Shown piece after piece: positions 1 to 7,047 of a stretch of DNA of 16,923 nt (position 1 is its first letter; each line of letters starts with the position of its first letter). The translations under genes and the position numbers were made by a program. Origin of the DNA: an uncultured Dechloromonas sp. (GTDB taxonomy: Bacteria; Pseudomonadota; Gammaproteobacteria; Burkholderiales; Rhodocyclaceae); NCBI GenBank assembly GCA_937996725.1, contig CALKUR010000068.1, positions 1-16,923 of the forward strand, in the 5' to 3' direction. The notes below the pieces were generated by a model that was not told the DNA's origin, did no database searches, and was given only the letters and a program-made list of their open reading frames with translations.

Positions 1-940
1 ACAGCGAGGAGACAGAGTCTTCCTTGCTGATGCGGCGGATGGTTTCCGCCAGCAAATCTGCAACCGACAACTGACGGATGCGCGAACACTTCTGGGCAGC
101 CTCGGTCAGCGGAATGGTGTCCAGCACCACCAGCTCGTCGAGCACCGACTCGTTCAGGCGCTCTACAGCGGCACCCGACAACACCGGGTGGGTACAGTAG
201 GCAGTCACGCTGCGCGCGCCATTTTCTTTTAGGGCGACTGCCGCTTTGCACAAGGTGCCGGCAGTGTCGACGAGATCGTCGACGATGATGCAATCCTTAC
301 CGGCGACATCGCCAATGATATTCATGACTTCCGACACGTTCGCCTTCGGGCGACGCTTGTCGATAATGGCCAGATCACATTCCAAGCGCTTGGCCAGCGA
401 CCGGGCGCGCACAACGCCACCATGGTCCGGCGACACGACAATCGGTTTTTCCAGATGCTTGTTCTGCACGTCCTCCAGCAGAATCGGCAGGCCGTAGATG
501 TTATCGACCGGAATATCGAAGAAGCCTTGAATCTGCTCCGCGTGCAAATCCATGGTCATCACACGGTCAACCCCCGCGGCGACCAACATATTGGCGACCA
601 GCTTGGCGGCGATCGGCACACGGTTCGAACGCGCGCGGCGATCTTGGCGGGCATAACCAAAGTACGGGATGGCGGCAGTGATTCGGCCAGCCGAGGCGCG
701 CTTAAGCGCATCGACGATAACCAGTAATTCCATCAGGTTGTCGTTCGACGGGTGGCAGGTGGACTGCAGCACAAAGACGTCATTGCCGCGCACGTGTTCC
801 TGAATCTCGACGCTCACTTCACCATCAGAGAAGCGGCCAACGTCGGCGCGGCCCAGCGGCAGGCCGAGGCGCTCAGCAACTTCGGCTGCCAACTTGGGGT
901 TGGCGTTGCCGGAAAAGACCATCAGGTTCTGGAAGCCCAT
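1..940 (-). CDS. prs: Ribose-phosphate pyrophosphokinase (PRPP synthase), 3' end cut by window edge
   Basis: Makes 5-phosphoribosyl-1-pyrophosphate from ribose-5-phosphate and ATP, the precursor for purines, pyrimidines, NAD, histidine and tryptophan; cytosolic. Reading the minus strand from the ATG at 940 gives an open frame of 313 residues to the window edge, beginning MGFQNLMVFSGNANPKLA. The family is usually about 316 residues, so only the last few codons are missing. Visible motifs are the flexible-loop segment DKRRPKAN, the segment SPDHGGVVRA and the PRPP-binding loop DDLVDTAGT near residues 219-228. An AAAAGGA ribosome-binding site lies about 10 nt upstream of the ATG. The gene follows ispE and a tRNA-Gln on the same strand, the usual betaproteobacterial order. 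A terminator-like hairpin lies between the tRNA and prs, so prs probably has its own promoter within 941-1020, although I see no convincing -35/-10 pair there. Confidence 0.97.
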   Translation of the reverse strand, partial: MGFQNLMVFSGNANPKLAAEVAERLGLPLGRADVGRFSDGEVSVEIQEHVRGNDVFVLQSTCHPSNDNLMELLVIVDALKRASAGRITAAIPYFGYARQDRRARSNRVPIAAKLVANMLVAAGVDRVMTMDLHAEQIQGFFDIPVDNIYGLPILLEDVQNKHLEKPIVVSPDHGGVVRARSLAKRLECDLAIIDKRRPKANVSEVMNIIGDVAGKDCIIVDDLVDTAGTLCKAAVALKENGARSVTAYCTHPVLSGAAVERLNESVLDELVVLDTIPLTEAAQKCSRIRQLSVADLLAETIRRISKEDSVSSL

Positions 941-1020
941 GATGCTTATATCCTTTTGGTGTCCTGGACCAATCGGGGGTGCCCATTGACGGCACACGCT
1001 CTTGCCACCAACAAACTACA

Positions 1021-1052
1021 AACAAAATGGGCAGCTGCCTGAGCAACTGCCC
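1021..1052 (-). terminator. Intrinsic terminator after tRNA-Gln
   Basis: On the minus strand GGGCAG and CTGCCC pair, with an inner TGC/GCA pair extending the stem past one mismatch, and a T-rich run (ATTTTGTTTGT) follows. It starts 8 nt past the encoded CCA end of the tRNA, which fits termination of the tRNA transcript ahead of prs. Confidence 0.6.
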
Positions 1053-1060
1053 GAATTCAG

Positions 1061-1137
1061 TGGCTGGGGAAGAAGGATTCGAACCTTCGCATGCCGGAAT
1101 CAAAATCCGGTGCCTTAACCAGCTTGGCGACTCCCCA
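1061..1137 (-). tRNA. tRNA-Gln (anticodon TTG)
   Basis: The minus strand folds into a full 77-nt cloverleaf. The acceptor stem pairs TGGGGAG with TTCCCCA, followed by discriminator G and an encoded CCA. The anticodon stem CCGGA/TCCGG encloses the loop TTTTGAT, so bases 34-36 read TTG, which decodes CAA (and CAG by wobble). The T stem is GAAGG/CCTTC around TTCGAAT, and the D arm carries the usual GG in its loop. A tRNA-Gln between ispE and prs is a known conserved arrangement in betaproteobacteria and pseudomonads. Confidence 0.97.
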
Positions 1138-1190
1138 ACACGCACCCCCCAAGCTAACCCTAAGGCAACGCTTACGGCGGTGAGGCCGAA

Positions 1191-1196
1191 ATTATA
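1191..1196 (-). promoter_or_regulatory. -10 box of the tRNA-Gln promoter
   Basis: A perfect TATAAT on the minus strand lies 53 nt upstream of the first tRNA base. A start about 7-12 nt downstream of it would leave a leader of roughly 40-50 nt to be trimmed by RNase processing. The DNA just after the box is G/C-rich, as is common in promoters of stable-RNA genes. No good -35 hexamer is visible at 16-18 bp spacing, so the promoter is inferred from the -10 match and its position only. Confidence 0.5.
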
Positions 1197-1239
1197 TCGA
1201 AAATTTTGCGTTTGCACATCCCCTGAGTGCCTTTCCCGG

Positions 1240-1258
1240 GCGGGTACACGGTACCCGC
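1240..1258 (-). other. Strong hairpin in the ispE 3' region
   Basis: CGGGTAC and GTACCCG form a perfect stem with a 3-nt loop, extended by at least one outer G-C pair. It begins 6 nt after the ispE stop codon. No T-run follows on the minus strand, so it may protect the mRNA 3' end or mark a factor-dependent stop rather than act as a classic intrinsic terminator. Confidence 0.4.
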
Positions 1259-1263
1259 TCTGT

Positions 1264-2190
1264 TTAGCCAGGGATCAGGTCGCTCAGCGGGTGGCAATCC
1301 AGCCCCGGGCACACCCAGGCGGTCCAGCCCCGGCCCGCTCCGGACAAACGGCCGCTGACAGCCAAAGCCGTCTCCTCGTCATCAAAAACCGCAAAAACAC
1401 AGGCCCCTGAGCCGGTCATCCGGACGCGTCCGTTCGTTTCCGGTTGGGCACGCAGCCAATCGAGGGCCGCGCCGACTTCCGGATATAACGATACCGCCAC
1501 CGGCTCCAGATCGTTAGTCCCCACCCCGCCCACCAGTGCCGTCGCCCAATCGACCTGGGCGATCTCCGGCGTATCCCGACGTAGATCCGGCGATGAAAAG
1601 ATGCCGGCGGTCGGCACCGAAACACCCGGGTGAATCATCAGGTACCAGGCCGCTGGCAGCGCCACGGGTGACAGCGCTTCGCCGACACCTTCGGCAAAGG
1701 CGCTCTCGCCGAACACAAACACCGGCACATCGGCCCCCAGCGGCAACGCCAACGACAACAATTCGGCACGACTCCCGCCCAAGCGCCACAGACTGTTCAG
1801 CGCCAGCAACACGGTTGCCGCATCAGAACTGCCACCACCGAGGCCACCGCCCATTGGCAAGCGTTTATCGAGTTGAATGGTCACACCATCGCGCACGCCC
1901 GCAGCGCGGCGTAGGGCCTCCGCCGCACGAACCGTGAGATCTGTTTCGGGTGCCACACCAGGAATCGGGTTGGACAGCACGATCTGGCCATCGGAGCGCG
2001 GCACAAAACGTAGCGTGTCTTGCAGACCCACAAAGCGGAAGAGTGTCTGCAAGGTGTGGTAACCATCAGGCCGACGACCGGTCACATGCAGGAATAGATT
2101 CAGCTTGGCCGGTGCCGGATACGCCGAGGCCCAGTTCCAGCGCATCGCCAGTGCCGGATCAGGCAGTACCGCTGGATCGTTGAAACCCAT
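1264..2190 (-). CDS. ispE: 4-diphosphocytidyl-2-C-methyl-D-erythritol kinase
   Basis: Phosphorylates the 2-hydroxyl of CDP-methylerythritol with ATP, a step of the MEP isoprenoid pathway in the cytosol. The 308-residue product has the GHMP-kinase layout: PAPAKLNLFLHV (residues 25-36, with the conserved Lys at 29), the glycine-rich ATP loop PMGGGLGGGSSDAA (112-125), LGADVPVFVFG (151-161, with the likely catalytic Asp 154) and a C-terminal MTGSGACVFA segment. The ATG at 2190 is preferred because it lies just past the lolB stop with a GGGAC-like site before it. The frame is open further upstream to 2241, but that would overlap lolB. An internal ATG at 2145 would match E. coli IspE better in length, but no ribosome-binding site precedes it. 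The gene is third in a TPR-lolB-ispE operon. Confidence 0.95.
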   Translation of the reverse strand: MGFNDPAVLPDPALAMRWNWASAYPAPAKLNLFLHVTGRRPDGYHTLQTLFRFVGLQDTLRFVPRSDGQIVLSNPIPGVAPETDLTVRAAEALRRAAGVRDGVTIQLDKRLPMGGGLGGGSSDAATVLLALNSLWRLGGSRAELLSLALPLGADVPVFVFGESAFAEGVGEALSPVALPAAWYLMIHPGVSVPTAGIFSSPDLRRDTPEIAQVDWATALVGGVGTNDLEPVAVSLYPEVGAALDWLRAQPETNGRVRMTGSGACVFAVFDDEETALAVSGRLSGAGRGWTAWVCPGLDCHPLSDLIPG

Positions 2191-2203
2191 GGTCTTGTCC
2201 CGA

Positions 2204-2818
2204 TCAAGGTGCCGGCTGTTCCGCCGGATCACTGGTGCCATTCCATTCGGTCAGCGCCAATTTCAACCATAGGCCGTCGGGGCCGGCCGCTTCCACGGCC
2301 AGCGGCCAGTCTTCGGGAGCGGGATTGCCGTAGCGGTAGGCAAACTGCCATCCACGCCCCGCTGCGGCAATCGGTCTGGCGCCGGCATCACGTTGACGCA
2401 CCTCATTCGCCGGCCATTGCGCATGCAGCCAACGATCTGCCGGCAGCTCCGGCAAGGCGACACCCGCCAATGATTCCCCCAGCGCCCGCAAATTGGTGGC
2501 TTCGCCGCGCTTACCGGTGGCGTCTTGCCAACGCACGCCTGTCGCCGTGATGTCGACCCGAGCCAGCGTGTTGCCCAGAGGGCCGATCAGCCAAAGCACA
2601 TCTTCGGTTGCCGAATGTTGCCAAGCGAAGCGTCCCGCCACCGGCTCGTTTTCGATCCCGCCCGAGACCGGTAACTGTCCAGCAGCAAAGCGCCCCGCCA
2701 CCTGCCAGGCATCTGCGCTCGCAGATTGATCACCTGACACAGGCCCGGCCACGTGTGCACAGGCGCTCAGCCAAAGCACTGCACTCACCAGCAGTGGCCG
2801 ACGGATCGCTTGCATCAT
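2204..2818 (-). CDS. lolB: Outer-membrane lipoprotein insertion protein LolB
   Basis: LolB receives lipoproteins from the periplasmic carrier LolA and inserts them into the inner leaflet of the outer membrane; it is itself a lipoprotein. The product of about 204 residues starts with a signal peptide and lipobox (VLWLSAC, with the lipidated Cys at residue 20). The body has the weak but typical LolB pattern: WQVAGRFA near the mature N-terminus, GRFAWQHSATEDVLWLIGPLG, and a C-terminal AVEAAGPDGLWLKLALTEW. Adjacent ATGs at 2818 and 2815 and a GTG at 2824 are possible starts; the first ATG is taken here. The TPR gene upstream ends at 2821, so translation is very likely coupled. Placement between the TPR protein and ispE matches the P. 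aeruginosa PA4667-lolB-ispE-prs order. Confidence 0.93.
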   Translation of the reverse strand: MMQAIRRPLLVSAVLWLSACAHVAGPVSGDQSASADAWQVAGRFAAGQLPVSGGIENEPVAGRFAWQHSATEDVLWLIGPLGNTLARVDITATGVRWQDATGKRGEATNLRALGESLAGVALPELPADRWLHAQWPANEVRQRDAGARPIAAAGRGWQFAYRYGNPAPEDWPLAVEAAGPDGLWLKLALTEWNGTSDPAEQPAP

Positions 2819-2820
2819 GA

Positions 2821-4602
2821 TCACGGCGCTTTCGGCGATTGAGCGTCCGGCAACGCTTTGCCCGCGGCTTTTAATTCCACGCTCTCCGGAAAGCGCTGAC
2901 GGCCGGCGCGCCAGAGTTGCAGCGCCTCATTCGTTTTGCCCATCGCCTGCAACACAGTCACCTGGTGCGCAATGATTTCGGGGTCTGCACGCAGCGCTGC
3001 TGCCCGATTCAGATAATCCAGTGCTTCATCGAATTTGTGTTCGCGGTAACAGAGCCAACCCATGCTATCAAGAATGAATGGATCATTCGGCGACAGCGAC
3101 AGTGCTTTTTCGATCAAGGTCCGTGATTCTTTGAGATGGATATTCTTGTCCGCATAGGTAAACCCCAGGGCGTTATAGGCTTGGGCATAAGATGGATCGC
3201 GGCGGATGACCTCTCGCATGCTGCGCTCAAACAGATCCTGTTTACCCACACGCTCAGCCAACATACCTAACTCGTAACGCAGCGTGATATTGCCGGGGTC
3301 TTTCGCCACGGCACGTTCAACCAGTTTAAGCGCGCCCACATTATCACCACGCTCGCGCAGCAGCGTGGCTTCGCCAATAACCAGTTTCGCCCTTGCTGCA
3401 GGCGTGTCTACCGGTGTGCTCTGGATCAACGCACGCGCGCCCGCCAAGTTGCCGCGTCGGCTCATCAGGTTGGCTGCCCGCATTCGCGCAGGGACCTGAT
3501 ACTCGCCACGCTGCACCCGTTCGTAATGCAGGATGGCCTGCGTTTCTGATCGTGCCACCTCGGCATCGGCGGTGCCGCGTTCCAGATCCGCGCGCGCTTC
3601 ATACGCCAGGCCCAAGTTGTATTCGATGAGCGACAGATCGATCGCATCGATCTTGACCAAACGATTGAGCGCCTGAATCGATAGATCCGGTGCCTGCGCT
3701 TGAACCCCAACAGCCGCGACGGCAAACAGCGCTTCCGGCGGCACGTCCTTCTGCTCCAGCACGCGCTGCACTTCCGCTCGCGCCTCCGGCAACCGGCCGG
3801 TACTCAGCAACTGTTGCGCATACAGCGCGCGCACTGTGGCTGCTTGCGGATACTCGACGAGGAATTTTGCGTATAGCGGCAAGGCAGCATCCGGCGACTT
3901 CTTGGCGACCACCTGCACATTGAGTAGCAACGCCGCCTCCGAATCCGGCTGCTTGCGGCGTGCCTGTTGTGCATACTGCAGCACCGCTTCATCATCGCCT
4001 GCGCGTAATGCAAACTGCGCGCGGGCCAGCAATGCCTCCGGCATCGAAAGATAGGGTGCGGTTACCGCATCGGCCAATTTACGGGCTCGCTGTGGATCTG
4101 CCGATGGGGGAAACCGCTGCGGCAATTGCAGCAACGCCCGCCCACGTTGATCCTGCGGCAACAGCGCCAGATAACGGCCCAAGACCGGTTGTGCATCGGC
4201 ATAGCGACCGAGCAGAATTTGTGTTCCCGCCAGCGCATTGAGCGCATCTGTCGAATTCGGTTCTTTTTCGACCCAAAGTCGCGCCGTTTCCAGCATGAGT
4301 TCCGGATGCCGGTTCAATGCAGCGATTTCCATCGTGCGCCGGAAAATCCCAGGGTCGTTGTACTTGAGCGCCAGATCCGCATAGGCCGCCAGCGCGACCT
4401 GCGGTTTGTCGCGTTTCAGGGCGATCTCCGCCAGCACCACCTCAAAAACCACCTGGGGTGGCGTATCCGTCACAGCGTCCGATATCGGTTCGGCATGTGC
4501 CACAAGAGGCAGCAGACAAATACCTAATAAAGCCGCATGCAGAGCGCGGTGAAGTGTGTAACGGCGAACCGGGGCTGGCGACAGATTTTGCAAGAACGGC
4601 AT
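2821..4602 (-). CDS. Exported tetratricopeptide-repeat protein (PA4667-like)
   Basis: A 593-residue protein with an N-terminal signal peptide: basic residues, then ALLGICLLPLVAHA, with probable cleavage after residue 37, so it is expected in the periplasm or at the outer membrane. The rest is helical repeats of the TPR/Sel1 type. The clearest TPR-like units are DPSYAQAYNALGFTYADKN, DPFILDSMGWLCYREHKFDE and DPEIIAHQVTVLQAMGKTNE in the last 150 residues. It is the first gene of the TPR-lolB-ispE operon, and its stop codon falls within 3 nt of the lolB start. Its order relative to lolB and prs resembles P. aeruginosa PA4667. The function of this family is not well settled. A scaffold role in the envelope is inferred only from the TPRs, the signal peptide and the lolB linkage. 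Its start faces mutM across a 64-bp divergent gap. Confidence 0.88.
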   Translation of the reverse strand: MPFLQNLSPAPVRRYTLHRALHAALLGICLLPLVAHAEPISDAVTDTPPQVVFEVVLAEIALKRDKPQVALAAYADLALKYNDPGIFRRTMEIAALNRHPELMLETARLWVEKEPNSTDALNALAGTQILLGRYADAQPVLGRYLALLPQDQRGRALLQLPQRFPPSADPQRARKLADAVTAPYLSMPEALLARAQFALRAGDDEAVLQYAQQARRKQPDSEAALLLNVQVVAKKSPDAALPLYAKFLVEYPQAATVRALYAQQLLSTGRLPEARAEVQRVLEQKDVPPEALFAVAAVGVQAQAPDLSIQALNRLVKIDAIDLSLIEYNLGLAYEARADLERGTADAEVARSETQAILHYERVQRGEYQVPARMRAANLMSRRGNLAGARALIQSTPVDTPAARAKLVIGEATLLRERGDNVGALKLVERAVAKDPGNITLRYELGMLAERVGKQDLFERSMREVIRRDPSYAQAYNALGFTYADKNIHLKESRTLIEKALSLSPNDPFILDSMGWLCYREHKFDEALDYLNRAAALRADPEIIAHQVTVLQAMGKTNEALQLWRAGRQRFPESVELKAAGKALPDAQSPKAP

Positions 4603-4666
4603 GGTGGCGCTATCTTATCCCGTCTTGCCCTCATTGCGCCGTCATAACCTCTAGGAATCTTTAGCG

Positions 4667-5503
4667 ATGCCCGAACTCCCCGAAGTCGAAGTCAGCCGTT
4701 TGGGGCTACTGCCCGAACTGGCCGGGCGCTTGATTACGGGGGCCGTGACGCGCACGCCCAAGCTGAGGTATCCGCTACCGCCCAATCTGGGCAAACGGCT
4801 CACCGGGGCACGCCTCGTCCACATTCGGCGACGGGCGAAATACCTACTTTTTGATATCGACCATTTGCCTGACGGCAAGACTGCAACCCTGATTCTGCAC
4901 CTAGGCATGTCAGGCAGCCTGCGTATCGTCACACCCGATACGCCGCCGCAAACGCATGACCATGTCGATATCGCCTTTGGCGATAAAGTGCTGCGCTTGC
5001 GCGACCCGCGCCGCTTCGGCGCACTGCTCTGGCATGACAACACCGCACCGATTGAGGATCACCCGCTCATCAATGTGCTGGGCATCGAGCCGCTGGAAGA
5101 GACCTTTGATGGCGAATGGCTGCACGGCCATTTGCGCAAACGTTCTGGGCCGATCAAACCGGTGCTCATGGACAGCCACATGGTGGTCGGCATCGGCAAT
5201 ATCTACGCGGCCGAGAGTCTGTTTCTCTCGGGCATCTCACCGCTACGCTCAGCGCAGAAGATCAGCGCGGCACGCTGCGACAGCCTCGCAGATGCGGTGA
5301 AGCAAACCTTATCGGCTGCCGTGGCGGCGGGTGGCTCCAGCGTGCGTGACTATGTACATTCCGATGGCGGGGCCGGTTGCTTCCAGCTGCAGTGCGCGGT
5401 GTATGAGCGCGACGGCGAACCCTGCGTAGGTTGCGGCAAACCGGTCCGGAAGATTCGGCAAGCGGGACGATCTACGTTCTACTGCCCGCACTGTCAGAAA
5501 TAA
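4667..5503 (+). CDS. mutM: Formamidopyrimidine-DNA glycosylase (Fpg/MutM)
   Basis: Removes 8-oxoguanine and ring-opened purines from DNA and cuts the abasic strand by beta,delta-elimination; cytosolic base-excision repair. The 278-residue product has the catalytic N-terminus PELPEVE (Pro2 and Glu3 after Met removal), Lys58 in RRRAKYLLF, the HLGMSGSLR segment (79-86), DPRRFG (113-118), VVGIGNIYAAESLF (173-186) and a C-terminal zinc finger with Cys at 253, 256, 273 and 276 around the DNA-binding loop GRSTFYCPHC. Length is normal for the family. The usual ETxRRG after PELPEV is replaced by EVSRLG, a small deviation. A TAGGAA ribosome-binding site lies 10-15 nt upstream of the ATG. The gene stands alone on the plus strand between two minus-strand operons. 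Confidence 0.97.
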   Translation: MPELPEVEVSRLGLLPELAGRLITGAVTRTPKLRYPLPPNLGKRLTGARLVHIRRRAKYLLFDIDHLPDGKTATLILHLGMSGSLRIVTPDTPPQTHDHVDIAFGDKVLRLRDPRRFGALLWHDNTAPIEDHPLINVLGIEPLEETFDGEWLHGHLRKRSGPIKPVLMDSHMVVGIGNIYAAESLFLSGISPLRSAQKISAARCDSLADAVKQTLSAAVAAGGSSVRDYVHSDGGAGCFQLQCAVYERDGEPCVGCGKPVRKIRQAGRSTFYCPHCQK

Positions 5504-5580
5504 CCCAACGCAACTAGGGCGTGGGGCGGGTGTGCGTGAGTAGCGAATCGGCGCGTAGCGGCGTCTGAGCTACGAGCGCA

Positions 5581-5602
5581 TACCGGACACCGCGCCCCGG
5601 TA
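5581..5602. terminator. Possible hairpin between convergent mutM and ferredoxin genes
   Basis: TACCGG and CCGGTA form a 6-bp stem around a 10-nt loop in the 110-bp gap between the two convergent stop codons. Neither strand shows a clear T-run after it, so a bidirectional terminator is suggested by position only. Confidence 0.25.
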
Positions 5603-5613
5603 CAAACTGTGAA

Positions 5614-5862
5614 TTATTTTCCTGTGAGCTTCTCGTACTTGGCCCAGAGCTGCTCTTGGTTCTCGACATGCGCCGGATCCTTCGGAATACAGTCGACCGG
5701 GCAAACCTGCTGGCACTGCGGCTCATCGTAGTGACCCACGCACTCGGTGCACTTATTCGGATCGATCTCGTAAATTTCCGGACCCTGCGAAATGGCCTCG
5801 TTCGGGCACTCGGGTTCGCAGACATCACAGTTAATGCACTCATCGGTGATTATGAGCGACAT
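5614..5862 (-). CDS. 2[4Fe-4S] ferredoxin of the Allochromatium/YfhL type
   Basis: A small 82-residue electron carrier of the cytosol. It has nine cysteines at 9, 12, 15, 19, 38, 41, 50, 54 and 58. The first cluster motif is C-x2-C-x2-C-x3-CP. The second has the long eight-residue insert C-x2-C-x8-C-x3-CP that marks the Alvin-type bacterial ferredoxins, followed by the conserved VDCI and a C-terminal helical extension ending LWAKYEKLTGK. These ferredoxins have very low reduction potentials; their partners are mostly unknown. A strong AGGAGT ribosome-binding site precedes the ATG. It is the last gene of the M16-M16-rsmD-coaD-ferredoxin row, 57 bp after coaD, and linkage to coaD is common in proteobacteria. 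Confidence 0.95.
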   Translation of the reverse strand: MSLIITDECINCDVCEPECPNEAISQGPEIYEIDPNKCTECVGHYDEPQCQQVCPVDCIPKDPAHVENQEQLWAKYEKLTGK

Positions 5863-5919
5863 GGCAGACTCCTGGACAACGTTTCAGTAAAGGCGCGATT
5901 TTCGCCGATTGGCGGCTTT

Positions 5920-6417
5920 TTAGCCAGCCTTTCCCCAACCCCGCGCCACGAAACAGTCGTTGATATGCGGCGGCACAAAGGAGCTGACGTCGCCGCCCAG
6001 GCGCGCGATTTCCCGCACCATCGTGGCCGAAACGAACATATGGCGCTCACCGGGGGTGAGAAATACCGTTTCCACTTCCGGGTATAGCCGGCGGTTCATG
6101 CCCGCCATCTGGAATTCATATTCAAAGTCTGACACGGCGCGCAGACCACGGATCAGCACCTTGGCTTTCTGCGCGTGCACGAAATCCATCAGCAGGCCAT
6201 CGAAACCAATGACGCGCACATTTTTCAGCGGTGCCAACACCGTCTGCGCCATTTCGACCCGATCCTGCAGCGTAAAGACGGGTGATTTGGCACGACTTTC
6301 GGCAATGGCCAGCACCACTTCATCAAAGAGACCGGCAGCACGGCGCACGAGATCTTCGTGACCGCAGGTCAGCGGATCGAATGTACCGGGATAAATGGCA
6401 ATTTCACGTTTCAGCAT
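5920..6417 (-). CDS. coaD: Phosphopantetheine adenylyltransferase
   Basis: Transfers AMP from ATP to 4'-phosphopantetheine to make dephospho-CoA, the penultimate step of CoA synthesis; a cytosolic hexamer in studied relatives. The 165-residue protein has the nucleotidyltransferase signature YPGTFDPLTCGHEDL (residues 9-23, with the T/H-x-GH catalytic His at 20), the LIRGLRAVSDFEYEFQMAGMNR core, the LTPGERHMFVSATMVREIA segment equivalent to the ISSTxVR motif, and VPPHI near the C-terminus. It starts 9 nt after the rsmD stop codon, so the two are co-transcribed; rsmD-coaD is a widely conserved pair. Confidence 0.97.
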   Translation of the reverse strand: MLKREIAIYPGTFDPLTCGHEDLVRRAAGLFDEVVLAIAESRAKSPVFTLQDRVEMAQTVLAPLKNVRVIGFDGLLMDFVHAQKAKVLIRGLRAVSDFEYEFQMAGMNRRLYPEVETVFLTPGERHMFVSATMVREIARLGGDVSSFVPPHINDCFVARGWGKAG

Positions 6418-6426
6418 AGCGGCAGA

Positions 6427-7041
6427 TTAAGTCGTGGGCTCGTTCGTCGGTTCGTGCGTGGGCTCGAATTCATACAGATGATAATGCACCTGGCCGGCCT
6501 TGCCTTGTCTTTGGCAGGCAAGACCCGGTGCCGGGATTTCCGGCAACGGTTGTTCGGATTCGATGTAGAGCCGGGCACCGTCAGCCAGATGCGGTAACAA
6601 CGGCATGATGATCCGATCTAGCCATCCCTGTCCATAGGGCGGATCCAGAAACACCAGATCCAACAGTGCCGACGATGTACGTGGCTTGGCGAGGTAAGCT
6701 AACGCATCGGCACACACCACGTGAACGCCGGGTTCGTTCAACAAGGCCGCAGCGGCCTGCAGGCTTTTGGCGACACGTGCCGACTGTTCCACCAGCACCA
6801 CCGATACGGCACCCCGTGACGCGGCTTCGAAACCCAGTGCGCCAGACCCTGCGAAAAGATCCAGACAATGCCAACCCGTCAGATTCTGACCGAGCCAATT
6901 AAAGAGCGTTTCGCGCACACGGTCCGGCGTTGGGCGCAAACCCGGCGCATCGGCGACCGGCAGCTTACGACCCCGATGTTTGCCACCAATGATGCGCACC
7001 TGGCTCGGCCGTCCGCCTGACCCCGTTTTTGCCAAACTCAT
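6427..7041 (-). CDS. rsmD: 16S rRNA (guanine(966)-N2)-methyltransferase
   Basis: Methylates G966 of 16S rRNA in the assembled small subunit using S-adenosylmethionine. The 204-residue protein begins with the typical VRIIGGKHRGRKLPV strand, then RPTPDRVRETLFNWL, the SAM-binding motif LDLFAGSGALGFEAASRGA (60-78) and the catalytic DPPY (133-136) of N2/N6 amino-methyltransferases. The C-terminus carries a tail of three EPT units spaced four residues apart (EPTHEPTNEPTT), not seen in the E. coli protein and encoded by a 12-bp tandem repeat. It begins 6 nt after the stop of the upstream M16 gene and is followed 9 nt later by coaD. Confidence 0.95.
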   Translation of the reverse strand: MSLAKTGSGGRPSQVRIIGGKHRGRKLPVADAPGLRPTPDRVRETLFNWLGQNLTGWHCLDLFAGSGALGFEAASRGAVSVVLVEQSARVAKSLQAAAALLNEPGVHVVCADALAYLAKPRTSSALLDLVFLDPPYGQGWLDRIIMPLLPHLADGARLYIESEQPLPEIPAPGLACQRQGKAGQVHYHLYEFEPTHEPTNEPTT

Positions 7042-7047
7042 GTCAAC

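Noticed and set aside
979..1410. Plus-strand open frame of 143 codons across the tRNA and the ispE 3' end
   Set aside because: It runs antisense through a complete tRNA-Gln and ispE and has no domain; it is a shadow frame.
5551..5580. GTAGC/GCTAC inverted repeat after mutM
   Set aside because: Short 5-bp stem with a 9-nt loop and no T-run; not convincing as a terminator.
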